Positions 1 to 7,340 of a stretch of 37,947 nt of DNA are shown piece after piece. Every line of letters begins with the position of its first letter. Position 1 is the first letter of the stretch. A program made the translations under genes and the position numbers. The notes under the pieces are model-generated. The model did no database searches and was not told where the DNA came from. It saw only the letters and a program-made list of their open reading frames with translations. Source of the stretch: Propionibacteriaceae bacterium (GTDB lineage Bacteria > Actinomycetota > Actinomycetes > Propionibacteriales > Propionibacteriaceae). The stretch lies in assembly GCA_017882685.1 (NCBI GenBank), contig JADGPA010000072.1:1-37947 (forward strand). The letters run 5' to 3'.

Positions 1-274
<274 letters not shown>

Positions 275-318
275 AGCGAAGGCGGTGAGTGGCGATTTCG
301 TGTTGCGGGAACGGCTTT

Positions 319-390
319 TCAGCGCATTCGACAACACACCATCGACGGCAGGCAGCGACAACACATGGTCGCGGAGCGCATCGAGGACAT
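319..390 (-). CDS. Cys/Met-rich leader peptide upstream of metY (candidate attenuator)
   Basis: A 23-codon ORF begins at ATG 388-390 and ends at TGA 319-321. It encodes 5 Cys (positions 10, 11, 13, 19, 20) and 5 Met (1, 4, 9, 17, 22). It includes two Cys-Cys pairs within MCCRC and MVCCRMR. Four of the five Cys codons are TGT, the rarer Cys codon in such G+C-rich DNA. A 10-nt direct repeat (minus-strand TGTGTTGTCG, at 329-338 and 356-365) places the two Cys-Cys pairs nine codons apart. The ATG lies 6 nt after a TAGTCT -10 box, so the transcript probably starts at the ATG (leaderless). Polycysteine leaderless ORFs acting as cysteine-responsive attenuators are known from mycobacteria. Here the gene controlled is metY, 148 nt downstream. 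Function is inferred from composition and position. Confidence 0.6.
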   Translation of the reverse strand: MSSMRSATMCCRCLPSMVCCRMR

Positions 391-396
391 GCGCGG

Positions 397-426
397 AGAC
401 TATCGCCGCGTCCGTTGAGTGGTCAA
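397..426 (-). promoter_or_regulatory. Promoter for the metY leader
   Basis: On the minus strand the -35 TTGACC (426-421) and the -10 TAGTCT (402-397) are separated by 18 nt, close to the SigA consensus. A start about 7 nt after the -10 falls on the A of the leader-peptide ATG at 390. It is divergent from the guaA promoter. Confidence 0.6.
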
Positions 427-460
427 TCGGGTCTTGGAATCCGAGAAGGCCGGTCGGCAA

Positions 461-466
461 TAGACT
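461..466 (+). promoter_or_regulatory. -10 box of guaA (leaderless type)
   Basis: TAGACT lies 8 nt before the guaA ATG, and no purine-rich ribosome-binding site is visible. The mRNA probably starts at or next to the ATG. Confidence 0.45.
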
Positions 467-474
467 CTGCTGCC

Positions 475-2028
475 ATGACTGCAGAACACGATCTGGTGCT
501 GGTGGTCGACTACGGCGCCCAGTACGCCCAACTCATCGCGCGACGCGTGCGCGAGGCAAAGGTGTACTCCGAGATCGTGTCGCACACGATGAGCGTCGCC
601 GACATGCTCGCCCGCAACCCGAAGGCGATCATCTTGTCCGGCGGACCGAGTTCGGTGTACGAACCGGGCGCCCCTCAGCTCGACGTGACCCTGCTCGAGG
701 CCGACGTGCCCGTGTTCGGCATCTGCTACGGCTTCATGGCGATGGCACAGGCACTCGGCGGCACTGTCGCCCGCACCGGCCAGCGCGAGTACGGCAGGAC
801 CACCGTCGAGGTGCTGGCGCCGGGAAGGCTGCTCGGCGGCCTGCCGGCAAGCCTGAGTTCCTGGATGTCGCACGGCGACGAGGTCACTGCCGCACCGGAG
901 GGGTTCACCGTCAACGCGCGGTCACCGCGTGCCACCGTCGCAGCGTTCGAGAACGACGAGTTGCGACTGGCCGGCGTCCAGTGGCACCCGGAGGTGCTGC
1001 ACTCCGAGCACGGGCAGGCCGTCCTGGAGCACTTCCTGCTCGACATCGCGGGCTGCCGTCCGACGTGGACGAGCTTCAACATCGCGGACGACCAGATCGC
1101 GCGCATCAAGGCTGAGGTGGGCGACGCCCGGGTGCTGTGCGCCCTGTCCGGCGGCGTCGACTCCGCCGTCGCTGCTGCCCTCGTGCAGGCGGCCATCGGT
1201 GACCAGCTGACCTGCGTGTTCGTCGACCACGGCCTGCTGCGCAAGGGCGAGGCCGAACGCGTGGAGACCGACTTCGTCGCAGCCACCGGGGTCTCGCTCG
1301 TCGTTGCGAACGAGCAGGACCGGTTCCTGAACGCGCTGGCCGGGGTGAGCGACCCGGAGACCAAGCGCAAGATCATCGGCAGGGAGTTCATCCGGACGTT
1401 CGAGGACGAGGCCCGCAAGATCAACGCTGCCGGCCCGATCGACTACCTCGTCCAGGGCACGCTGTACCCCGACGTCGTCGAATCCGGCGGCGGCGAGGGG
1501 GCTGCCAACATCAAGAGCCACCACAACGTCGGGGGCCTCCCCGACGACCTGCAGTTCACGCTGATCGAGCCGCTGCGCACCCTGTTCAAGGACGAGGTGC
1601 GCCAGGTCGGGCGGCAGTTGGGCCTGCCCGAGCACATCGTCGACCGGCACCCGTTCCCGGGACCCGGCCTCGGCATCCGCATCGTCGGGGCCGTGGACGC
1701 CGAGCGCCTGCGGATCCTGCGGGAGGCCGATGCGATCGTGCGCGAGGAGACCACCGGCGCCGGCCTCGACCACGACATCTGGCAGTTCCCGGTGGTGCTG
1801 CTGGCCGACGTCCGTTCGGTCGGGGTGCAGGGCGACGGTCGCACCTATGGCCACCCGATCGTGCTGCGTCCGGTATCCAGCGAGGACGCGATGACCGCCG
1901 ACTGGAGCCGGTTGCCCTACGACCTGCTGGAGCGGATCAGCACCCGGATCACCAACGAGGTGCCCGAGGTGAACCGCGTCGTGCTGGATGTGACGAGCAA
2001 GCCGCCGGGCACCATCGAGTGGGAATAG
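475..2028 (+). CDS. guaA: GMP synthase (glutamine-hydrolysing)
   Basis: 517 aa, the normal length. Converts XMP to GMP using ATP and glutamine-derived ammonia, the last step of guanine nucleotide synthesis in the cytoplasm. The N-terminal class I glutamine amidotransferase domain (about 1-190) carries the catalytic triad Cys84 (FGICYG), His171 and Glu173 (QWHPEV). The ATP pyrophosphatase domain has the P-loop SGGVDS (225-230). The C-terminal dimerisation domain ends in the conserved PGTIEWE. The ATG at 475 is chosen because homology starts there ([19 protein letters not shown]). Longer in-frame extensions upstream are not family-like, and a TAGACT box lies just before this ATG. It is monocistronic between divergent metY and convergent pspC. 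Nothing is missing. Confidence 0.97.
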   Translation: MTAEHDLVLVVDYGAQYAQLIARRVREAKVYSEIVSHTMSVADMLARNPKAIILSGGPSSVYEPGAPQLDVTLLEADVPVFGICYGFMAMAQALGGTVARTGQREYGRTTVEVLAPGRLLGGLPASLSSWMSHGDEVTAAPEGFTVNARSPRATVAAFENDELRLAGVQWHPEVLHSEHGQAVLEHFLLDIAGCRPTWTSFNIADDQIARIKAEVGDARVLCALSGGVDSAVAAALVQAAIGDQLTCVFVDHGLLRKGEAERVETDFVAATGVSLVVANEQDRFLNALAGVSDPETKRKIIGREFIRTFEDEARKINAAGPIDYLVQGTLYPDVVESGGGEGAANIKSHHNVGGLPDDLQFTLIEPLRTLFKDEVRQVGRQLGLPEHIVDRHPFPGPGLGIRIVGAVDAERLRILREADAIVREETTGAGLDHDIWQFPVVLLADVRSVGVQGDGRTYGHPIVLRPVSSEDAMTADWSRLPYDLLERISTRITNEVPEVNRVVLDVTSKPPGTIEWE

Positions 2029-2037
2029 CCCGGCGGC
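2001..2037. terminator. Stem-loop across the guaA stop codon
   Basis: A perfect 10-bp inverted repeat, GCCGCCGGGC (2001-2010) and GCCCGGCGGC (2028-2037), has a 17-nt loop that contains the guaA stop. It lies between convergent guaA and the PspC gene and could end transcription from guaA. There is no clear U-tract. Confidence 0.45.
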
Positions 2038-2044
2038 CTGAACG

Positions 2045-2302
2045 TCAGCGGTAGTCGGACGGCGGGGTGCTGGTGCCGCTGAACATCTTCTTCAGGTCGT
2101 CGAAGCCGGTCGGGCCGCCCTCTTCGAGCGGCAGGACGAGCCACAGGGCGATGTAGACGACGAGGACGACGCCGAAGAACAGCGACAGGACGACGGCGAG
2201 GATCCGTACGAGGCTGGCATCCGTGCCGAACGAGCGGGCGACGCCGCCACAGACGCCGGCGATCATCTTGTCGGAGGCGGAGCGGGTGAGTGGTTGCTTC
2301 AT
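2045..2302 (-). CDS. PspC-domain membrane protein (85 aa)
   Basis: Small stand-alone PspC protein. After a short N-terminus comes SDKMIAGVCGGVARSFGTD, the PspC signature, then a hydrophobic helix (LVRILAVVLSLFFGVVLVVY) and the typical IALWLVLPLEE end. The last 20 or so residues are polar (FDDLKKMFSG). The start ATG 2300-2302 has an AAGGAAA ribosome-binding site upstream; a longer in-frame extension has no family likeness. It is the third gene of a minus-strand operon, 23 nt after a 57-aa membrane protein and downstream of a PspC-toastrack protein. PspC proteins act at the inner membrane in envelope-stress signalling. The exact role of this paralogue is unknown. Confidence 0.85.
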   Translation of the reverse strand: MKQPLTRSASDKMIAGVCGGVARSFGTDASLVRILAVVLSLFFGVVLVVYIALWLVLPLEEGGPTGFDDLKKMFSGTSTPPSDYR

Positions 2303-2325
2303 GGTTTCTTTCCTTTCGAGGAACT

Positions 2326-2499
2326 TCAGTTGTGGTTTCGCGAGAGCAGGAGCATGCCCACGCCGATGACGACCATCCCTGCGGGGGCGAGTACCCCCAC
2401 CAGGTGCCAGTCGACATGTCCGTAGCTGTTCCACAGCCCCAACCCGGCGAGGGCAAGGGCGAGGATGCCGAATGCAAAGGCTGCGCGATCACGGGTCAT
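2326..2499 (-). CDS. Small two-helix membrane protein (57 aa), unknown function
   Basis: A short gene between two PspC genes. The product starts MTRDRAAFAFGILALALAGL and has two predicted membrane helices (about 8-23 and 34-52) separated by a polar turn (WNSYGHVDWH). It ends LLLSRNHN. Its ATG overlaps the stop of the preceding PspC-toastrack gene (ATGA), and GGAGGT lies 7 nt upstream, so the two are translationally coupled. This strongly supports it as a real gene despite its size. It resembles the short LiaI-like membrane partners that accompany toastrack proteins only in topology, and I do not recognise a family. It probably works with its neighbours at the membrane (inference). Confidence 0.75.
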   Translation of the reverse strand: MTRDRAAFAFGILALALAGLGLWNSYGHVDWHLVGVLAPAGMVVIGVGMLLLSRNHN

Positions 2500-3677
2500 C
2501 TGCGCACCTCCACGTCACCGAGGTCGACGTCCACCGTGACGTGCAGGGTGGACGCGCCCGCGATGGCCGCCGGATAGCTGTTGACTCCGGAGAGGTCGAA
2601 GCCGTCACGGCTCACCCCTTCGGTGTCGAACTCCCCGGCGCTGACCTTCCAGGTGACCTCGCTGGCGACCCCCGCCGGCAGGGTGAGGTCCACCGACCCG
2701 GCGTTCACCTTGATCGTCAGTTGGCGGTCGGTGGTCAGCGTCAACCTGCTGAGATCGAGTGTGACGTCGCCGGCGCTCACGTTGACGGCCGCAGGCAGCT
2801 CGCTGCTGGTCGTGACGATCCGCTTGTAGTCGCCGACGTCGGAGAGTCGGACGGCTGCGGCCGAGCCCATCATCGATGCGGTGACAAGCCCGGCGATGAT
2901 TGTTGCCGGCAGCAGCAGCGGCGGGCGTCCGGTGCGGGATGCGAGGAACAGCGTGAGGCCGAGCCCGGCCAGCACAGCAGACGCGTAGGCCAGCGGACCG
3001 CCGGGCACTCCGAGGAAGCCGAGGATCGTCACAACGAGCACGCCGGCACCTACGAGCACGAGCGCGAGCCACCAGAACTGGCGGCGGCGCCGCCGATCGG
3101 CGATCACGGCGGGCGGTTCGTTGTCGCGGACGACGAGGTCGGCGGCGGGGTCGGTGTACGGCTGCGTCCAGCGCTGCTCGGTCGCGGCGGGAAGCGCGGC
3201 GGCCTCGTAGCCGGGGGTGTTCTGTTCGGCCAGCCGAACCCGCCAGGCGTCGGCTGCACGCTCGAACGGGGTGGGCTCGAGGGGCAGCGCGGGGCGAGCC
3301 GTTCCGTGGTTGCGGAACCCGAAGAACCAGACCGCGAAGATGATGAGCACCGGACCGAGCCCGATGCCGCCGGAACTGGTGAGGCCGACGATGACCACGA
3401 GGGCGCCGATCGTTGCCGCGATGACGGTCGGGGTCGACCACGAACGGGTGAACGGAAGGAAGCGCCGGACGGGCATCTCGGCCTGGCCCTCGCGGGGCAT
3501 CAGCAGCAGGCCCGCGCCGTAGGCTGCGACCCCGAGGCCGCCGAAGAAGGCCAGTACGACGATCGCGATGCGCAACAGGTTGGGGTCGACCCGCCAGCGT
3601 CGCGCCAGGCCGGCGCAGACGCCGCCCACCATCGCGCCGCCACGGGGGCGGCTGATGACGGGGAGGTTCTCGGGCAT
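2496..3677 (-). CDS. PspC and toastrack-like multi-helix membrane protein
   Basis: 393 aa. Residues 11-62 are a PspC domain (GAMVGGVCAGLARRWRVDPN followed by a helix and LLLMP). Further helices lie around 83-100, 107-121, 202-222, 228-246 and 254-272. The C-terminal 110 residues (about 285-393) are a beta-rich DUF4097/toastrack-like region. It has recurring short strands (NVSAGDVTLDLS, KVNAGSVDLTLP, KVSAGEFDTEG), as in LiaF/LiaG-type envelope-stress proteins. The start ATG 3675-3677 is chosen because the PspC domain begins just after it; the upstream codons are not family-like. It heads a three-gene operon divergent from a lacI-kinase-regulator operon whose kinase also carries PspC. It is probably a membrane sensor or modulator of that two-component system; the partnership is inferred from proximity. 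Confidence 0.85.
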   Translation of the reverse strand: MPENLPVISRPRGGAMVGGVCAGLARRWRVDPNLLRIAIVVLAFFGGLGVAAYGAGLLLMPREGQAEMPVRRFLPFTRSWSTPTVIAATIGALVVIVGLTSSGGIGLGPVLIIFAVWFFGFRNHGTARPALPLEPTPFERAADAWRVRLAEQNTPGYEAAALPAATEQRWTQPYTDPAADLVVRDNEPPAVIADRRRRRQFWWLALVLVGAGVLVVTILGFLGVPGGPLAYASAVLAGLGLTLFLASRTGRPPLLLPATIIAGLVTASMMGSAAAVRLSDVGDYKRIVTTSSELPAAVNVSAGDVTLDLSRLTLTTDRQLTIKVNAGSVDLTLPAGVASEVTWKVSAGEFDTEGVSRDGFDLSGVNSYPAAIAGASTLHVTVDVDLGDVEVRR

Positions 3678-3751
3678 GTCACCATTCAACGCTCCCGGGA
3701 GCGCGCCGACCATCGGGGGAGACCCTGAAGCCCCCCCGCATCGGCGGTCGT

Positions 3752-3763
3752 GGGAAAAATCCC
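3752..3763. promoter_or_regulatory. Inverted repeat GGGA-N4-TCCC between divergent operons
   Basis: GGGAAAAATCCC has 4-bp arms around an A-rich centre. It sits 75 nt upstream of the PspC-toastrack start and beside the LacI-type operator. It could be a binding site for the neighbouring response regulator. This is position-based inference only. Confidence 0.3.
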
Positions 3764-3772
3764 AGCAAGCAT

Positions 3773-3786
3773 TGAGAGCGATTGCA
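3773..3786. promoter_or_regulatory. LacI/GalR-family operator
   Basis: TGAGAGCGATTGCA matches the LacI-family half-site scheme TGNNANC-GNTNNCA with a central CG. It lies in the divergent intergenic region, 122 nt before the lacI-type start codon. A TAGCGT -10-like box follows at 3810-3815. Autoregulation of the lacI-kinase-regulator operon, and possibly control of the divergent PspC operon, is the simplest reading. Confidence 0.6.
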
Positions 3787-3907
3787 TCACATGGTGGGTA
3801 TTGCCCTGATAGCGTTCGCACGGGCACGAGAAGCAGTGGTCGGCGGCACCATCCACGGCGGAGTGGCGCATCCGTCGGCCCGGTCGGTGAGACAGGAGGG
3901 CTCCGGA

Positions 3908-4921
3908 GTGGTCAGGTTCACCGGGGGACACTCGGCGCCCACCCTCGAAGACGTTGCCCGCATCGCGGGCGTCTCGCGGGCCACGGTATCGCGAGTCGTC
4001 AACGGCGGGACGCTGGTGGCCGCAAAGACCACAGAGGCCGTGCGTGAAGCCATCACCCAGCTCGACTACCACCCCAATCGCGCGGCCCGCGCTCTCGTGA
4101 CGCGGCGCACGGGCGTGATCGCCGTGATCGTTCCGGAGACCGACGAGCGGGTCTTCGCAGACCCCTACTTCCCGCAGGTCTACCACGGCGCACTGCAAGC
4201 CTTCGGTGACTCCGACGTGCAGGTGGTGCTGGCGATGTCCCAGCCCGGCGACAGTGCCTCGCGGATGGTCCGTTACCTCGAATCCGGACACGTCGACGGA
4301 GCGCTCATCGCCTCCCACCACGGTCCCTCTCTGGCGCAGGCGCTGGCGAAGTCGTGGCAGCCGGTGGTGTTCATCGGCGACCCGGAGGTGCCGGGCGTCC
4401 CCTTCGTCGAGCTAGACAACCGGGCAGCGGCGAGGGCAGCAACCCGGCACCTGATCGAGCGCGGCGCGCGCCGGATCGGCACCATCACCGGACCACTGGA
4501 CATGGGCTCTGCGCGTCAGCGGCTGGAGGGCTTCCAGGAGGCCATGGCCGAAGCGGGCCTGGATGGCAACCTGTACGTCGAGGGCGGGTACAACGCCCAG
4601 AGTGGCCAGGTGGTCGAGCAGTTGCTCGCCCGGGACCCCGGCCTTGATGGAGTGTTCGCCGCGAACGACCTGATGGCTGTCACGGCGATGGGTGTGCTGC
4701 AGCGCCTGGGACGACGAGTTCCCGAGGACGTGAAGGTCGTCGGCTTCGACGACGCAGCCATCGGCCGGCAGTGCACACCGCAGCTCACCACGATGACCAA
4801 CCCCGCCGCGGAGCACGCAAGGGCGGCGGCCGAGTTGCTGATCGAGATCCTTGCCGGCGGTGTCCCGGAAGCCAGAAACCTCATGGCGGCCAGCCAGCTG
4901 GTGGTACGCGGCTCCACATGA
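3908..4921 (+). CDS. LacI-family transcriptional regulator
   Basis: 337 aa, a normal length. The N-terminal HTH (residues 11-65) reads PTLEDVARIAGVSRATVSRV, then HPNRAARAL as the hinge helix. Residues about 68-337 form the periplasmic-binding-protein-like effector domain (GVIAVIVPETDERVFADPYF to VVGFDDAAIGRQ and LTTMTNPAAEHAR). The start is GTG 3908, set 8 nt after a strong AGGAGG; the longer upstream frame is not family-like. Its stop overlaps the next start (ATGA), coupling it to a PspC histidine kinase, which is unusual for a LacI protein because these mostly control sugar uptake genes. A LacI-type operator is found upstream at 3773-3786. The effector ligand cannot be read from the sequence; no sugar transport or catabolic genes are nearby. 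Confidence 0.92.
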   Translation: MVRFTGGHSAPTLEDVARIAGVSRATVSRVVNGGTLVAAKTTEAVREAITQLDYHPNRAARALVTRRTGVIAVIVPETDERVFADPYFPQVYHGALQAFGDSDVQVVLAMSQPGDSASRMVRYLESGHVDGALIASHHGPSLAQALAKSWQPVVFIGDPEVPGVPFVELDNRAAARAATRHLIERGARRIGTITGPLDMGSARQRLEGFQEAMAEAGLDGNLYVEGGYNAQSGQVVEQLLARDPGLDGVFAANDLMAVTAMGVLQRLGRRVPEDVKVVGFDDAAIGRQCTPQLTTMTNPAAEHARAAAELLIEILAGGVPEARNLMAASQLVVRGST

Positions 4922-6231
4922 CCCTTCGTGACGACCGGAGCTCGGTCGGTCCCGAGGCCGGCGCCAACGGGCCGGTCTCCTCAGGGCGGGCCTCGACGGA
5001 CTTGCAGCCGCGATCCACGCGTCCGCTGAGTGCGGCCTGGGTCGGAGGGGTCTGCGCCGGTCTCGCCGACCACCTCGGCTGGTCGGTCCTTCTGCTGCGG
5101 GTGGTCGCGGTCGTCCTCGGCGCCACCGGACTGGTTGGCGTCGCGATCTACTTCGCACTCTGGCTCGTGATGCCGGCGTCGGCCGAACAGCGCTCGGCCC
5201 CCGGCCTTGAGGCCAACACCCGCAAGGGGCTGCGTCCCCGCGGCTCCGTGACCCTGAGCCCTGTCGACCTTGGGATGGCGAGCGCCCTCGGCCTGCTCGG
5301 GGTCGGACTGTTGTGGATGCTGCAGGCATCCGGCTTCGCGTTGCCCATATGGGTACTGCTCGCCGGGCTGCTGGCAGCGACCGGGCTCGGCCTCATCTGG
5401 TGGCAGGCCGATCACCTGTCGACGAGGGAGCTGCGTCGGGGCTCGGGCTGGCGGCGACTCCTGGCGCCCCTGATGGCGCACTGGACGACCCTTGTGGCCA
5501 TCGGGGTGGGGCTGGTCGCGCTGACCGCTGCAGTTGCGGTGGTCGTGGTCGCCCAGCCGGCCCTCGGCGAGGTGGCCCGCACACTGCTGGTGCTCGGGCT
5601 CGCCGTGGGCGCACTGCTGCTTGCGGTGCTGCCCTGGATTCTGAGCGTCCGGCAGGCCCTCGCACAGGCGCGCGACGATGCGCTGGTCGCCGACGCAAGG
5701 GCCGACATGGCAGCCCACCTGCACGACTCCGTCCTGCAGACGCTGGCACTGATCCAGCGTCGGGCCGGCGACCCGAAGGCCGTCACGGCGCTGGCACGGC
5801 GGCAGGAGCGCGAGCTGCGGCAGTGGCTGTACGGCGAGAGCCCCGGCTCGGCGACCCTGTCTGAGGCCCTGTCGGCGGAGATCATCGACGTGGAGGACCG
5901 TCATGGCGTCGACGTCGAGCTTGTCAGCGTCGGCGACTGCCAACTGACCCCTGACGTGACCGCTGTGGTGAAGGCTGCCCGGGAGGCAATGGTGAACGCC
6001 GCCAAGCATTCCGGGGCCGAGCGGATCGACGTCTACGCCGAGGCCGACCCCGACCTGGTGTCGGTGTATGTGCGGGACCGCGGCAAGGGTTTCGACCTCG
6101 CCGATGTGGAGCATGACCGCATGGGTGTCCGCGGCTCGATCATCGAGCGGGTGAAACGAGTCGGCGGACGGGCGATAATCAGGACGGCGCCCGGTGAGGG
6201 CACCGAAGTGAGACTGGAGCTGCCGCGATGA
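4918..6231 (+). CDS. PspC-domain sensor histidine kinase (DesK/LiaS type)
   Basis: 437 aa. After a polar N-terminus comes a PspC domain at residues 35-86 (WVGGVCAGLADHLGWS, then a helix and LWLVMP). About four more membrane helices follow (roughly 120-138, 142-160, 190-212, 222-243). The cytoplasmic kinase core has the HisKA_3-like box AAHLHDSVLQTLALIQ with phospho-acceptor His269. The HATPase_c domain has the N box REAMVNAAKHS (Asn360), DRGKGF (387-392) and GVRGSIIERV. All catalytic motifs look intact. The ATG overlaps the lacI stop and the stop overlaps the response-regulator start, giving a three-gene translationally coupled operon. It probably senses membrane or cell-wall stress, with the divergent PspC-toastrack protein as likely partner (inference from related actinobacterial PSP/Lia systems). 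Confidence 0.93.
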   Translation: MTLRDDRSSVGPEAGANGPVSSGRASTDLQPRSTRPLSAAWVGGVCAGLADHLGWSVLLLRVVAVVLGATGLVGVAIYFALWLVMPASAEQRSAPGLEANTRKGLRPRGSVTLSPVDLGMASALGLLGVGLLWMLQASGFALPIWVLLAGLLAATGLGLIWWQADHLSTRELRRGSGWRRLLAPLMAHWTTLVAIGVGLVALTAAVAVVVVAQPALGEVARTLLVLGLAVGALLLAVLPWILSVRQALAQARDDALVADARADMAAHLHDSVLQTLALIQRRAGDPKAVTALARRQERELRQWLYGESPGSATLSEALSAEIIDVEDRHGVDVELVSVGDCQLTPDVTAVVKAAREAMVNAAKHSGAERIDVYAEADPDLVSVYVRDRGKGFDLADVEHDRMGVRGSIIERVKRVGGRAIIRTAPGEGTEVRLELPR

Positions 6232-6896
6232 CCGAGTCAGAGACCCCGACGACCCCCGCTGCCTGGCGGGTAGTGATCGTCGACGACCACGCCATGTTCC
6301 GCAGCGGCGTCCGCCACGACATCGGCGACCGGGTGCACCTCGTGGGCGAGGGCGAGGACGTGCCGACCGCTGTGGCGGCGATCCTCGCCGGAACGCCTGA
6401 CGTGGTGCTGCTCGACGTCCACCTGCCCGGCGGGGGAGGCATCGAAGTGATCAAGCAGGTGACAGCTGTGGAGCAGTCCGTGAAGTTCCTCGCGCTGTCG
6501 GTCTCCGACGCCGCGGAGGACGTGATCGGGGTGATCCGGGCGGGCGCCCGCGGGTACGTCACCAAGTCGATCTCTGCGGACGAACTCGTGGAGGCGATCG
6601 GACGGGTGGCCGAGGGCGACGCAGTATTCAGCCCCCGGCTGGCCGGCTTCGTTCTGGATGCGTTCTCCGGGGCCATCGACGTGGCCAGCATCGACGAGGA
6701 CCTCGACCGACTCTCGATCAGGGAGCGCGAAGTGCTGCGGCTGATCGCTCGCGGCTACGCCTACAAGGAGGTGGCCCGCGAGCTGTTCATCTCGATCAAG
6801 ACGGTGGAGACCCACGTCAGCAGTGTGCTGCGCAAGCTCCAGCTGTCGAACCGTCACCAACTCACGCGCTGGGCGACGGATCGCAAGCTGGTCTAG
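6228..6896 (+). CDS. LuxR/NarL-family response regulator
   Basis: 222 aa. The receiver domain (14-130) has the acidic pair in VVIVDDHAMFRSGV, phospho-acceptor Asp63 (VVLLDVHLP), the Thr/Ser switch region (FLALSVSD) and Lys in GYVTKSIS. The C-terminal LuxR-type HTH (about 160-220) reads LSIREREVLRLIARGYAYKE and then SIKTVETHVSSVLRKL. It overlaps the kinase stop by 4 nt (ATGA), so it is the cognate regulator. Targets probably include the divergent PspC operon and its own operon (inference). A stem-loop directly after the stop ends the operon. Confidence 0.95.
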   Translation: MTESETPTTPAAWRVVIVDDHAMFRSGVRHDIGDRVHLVGEGEDVPTAVAAILAGTPDVVLLDVHLPGGGGIEVIKQVTAVEQSVKFLALSVSDAAEDVIGVIRAGARGYVTKSISADELVEAIGRVAEGDAVFSPRLAGFVLDAFSGAIDVASIDEDLDRLSIREREVLRLIARGYAYKEVARELFISIKTVETHVSSVLRKLQLSNRHQLTRWATDRKLV

Positions 6897-6900
6897 CCCC

Positions 6901-6950
6901 GACTTGTCAGAATCTCGCTGCGCTATAGCTCAGTGAGACTCTGACAACTC
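6901..6950. terminator. Bidirectional stem-loop terminator
   Basis: The arms at 6901-6918 and 6933-6950 are complementary at 15 of 18 positions, around a 14-nt loop that itself contains GCTATAGC. It sits between the convergent response regulator and glsB genes. Confidence 0.7.
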
Positions 6951-6963
6951 GGTGGGTGCGGGG

Positions 6964-7215
6964 TCAGCGGCGGCGCTGGATCAGGTTGTAGATCCACAGC
7001 ACGAGCACGGAGCCGCCGATGGCCAGCACCCACGACCAGAGCGAGAAGAAGCCGGTGACGCCGCGGTCGAAGATGGCCGAACCGATCCAGCCGCCGACGA
7101 CACCGCCGATGAGGCCGATGACGAGGGAGGAGATCCAGCCACCCTTCTCCTTCATGATCGACTTCGCGATCGCGCCGGCGATGAGACCCATGATGATCCA
7201 GGCAATGAAGTTCAT
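6964..7215 (-). CDS. GlsB/YeaQ/YmgE family stress-response membrane protein
   Basis: 83 aa, the usual family size. It begins MNFIAWIIMGLIAGAIAKSI and continues with the glycine-rich helices SSLVIGLIGGVVGGWIG and WSWVLAIGGSVLVLWIYNL, then a basic end (QRRR). This is the three-helix Transgly_assoc pattern. Members are small inner-membrane proteins often induced by stress; no enzymatic role is proven for them. The start ATG 7213-7215 is preceded at 7 nt by a TAGCGT box, which suggests a leaderless mRNA, although GAAGGAC between the two could also serve as a weak ribosome-binding site. It sits next to the envelope-stress operon but is transcribed on its own. Confidence 0.9.
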   Translation of the reverse strand: MNFIAWIIMGLIAGAIAKSIMKEKGGWISSLVIGLIGGVVGGWIGSAIFDRGVTGFFSLWSWVLAIGGSVLVLWIYNLIQRRR

Positions 7216-7222
7216 GTCCTTC

Positions 7223-7228
7223 ACGCTA
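7223..7228 (-). promoter_or_regulatory. -10 box of glsB
   Basis: TAGCGT on the minus strand lies 7 nt before the ATG, predicting a leaderless or near-leaderless transcript. Confidence 0.4.
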
Positions 7229-7325
7229 GGGGTGCCCCACCCCTCTTGCGTATCGGGTCCGTCCACCACTCGACCCTGACCGGCCACGGGGGCGAGCCCC
7301 GGCAATCGGTGGGGGTGGGGCGGCG

Positions 7326-7331
7326 TAGGCT
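7326..7331 (+). promoter_or_regulatory. -10 box of pcrA
   Basis: TAGGCT lies 9 nt before the pcrA ATG, with no Shine-Dalgarno sequence between them. A very short or absent 5' leader is expected. Confidence 0.4.
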
Positions 7332-7340
7332 TGCCGGGCC

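Noticed and set aside
2472-3728. Plus-strand ORF (418 aa) opposite the PspC-toastrack gene
   Set aside because: Composition typical of a reverse-frame shadow; the minus strand has PspC and toastrack motifs and membrane helices.
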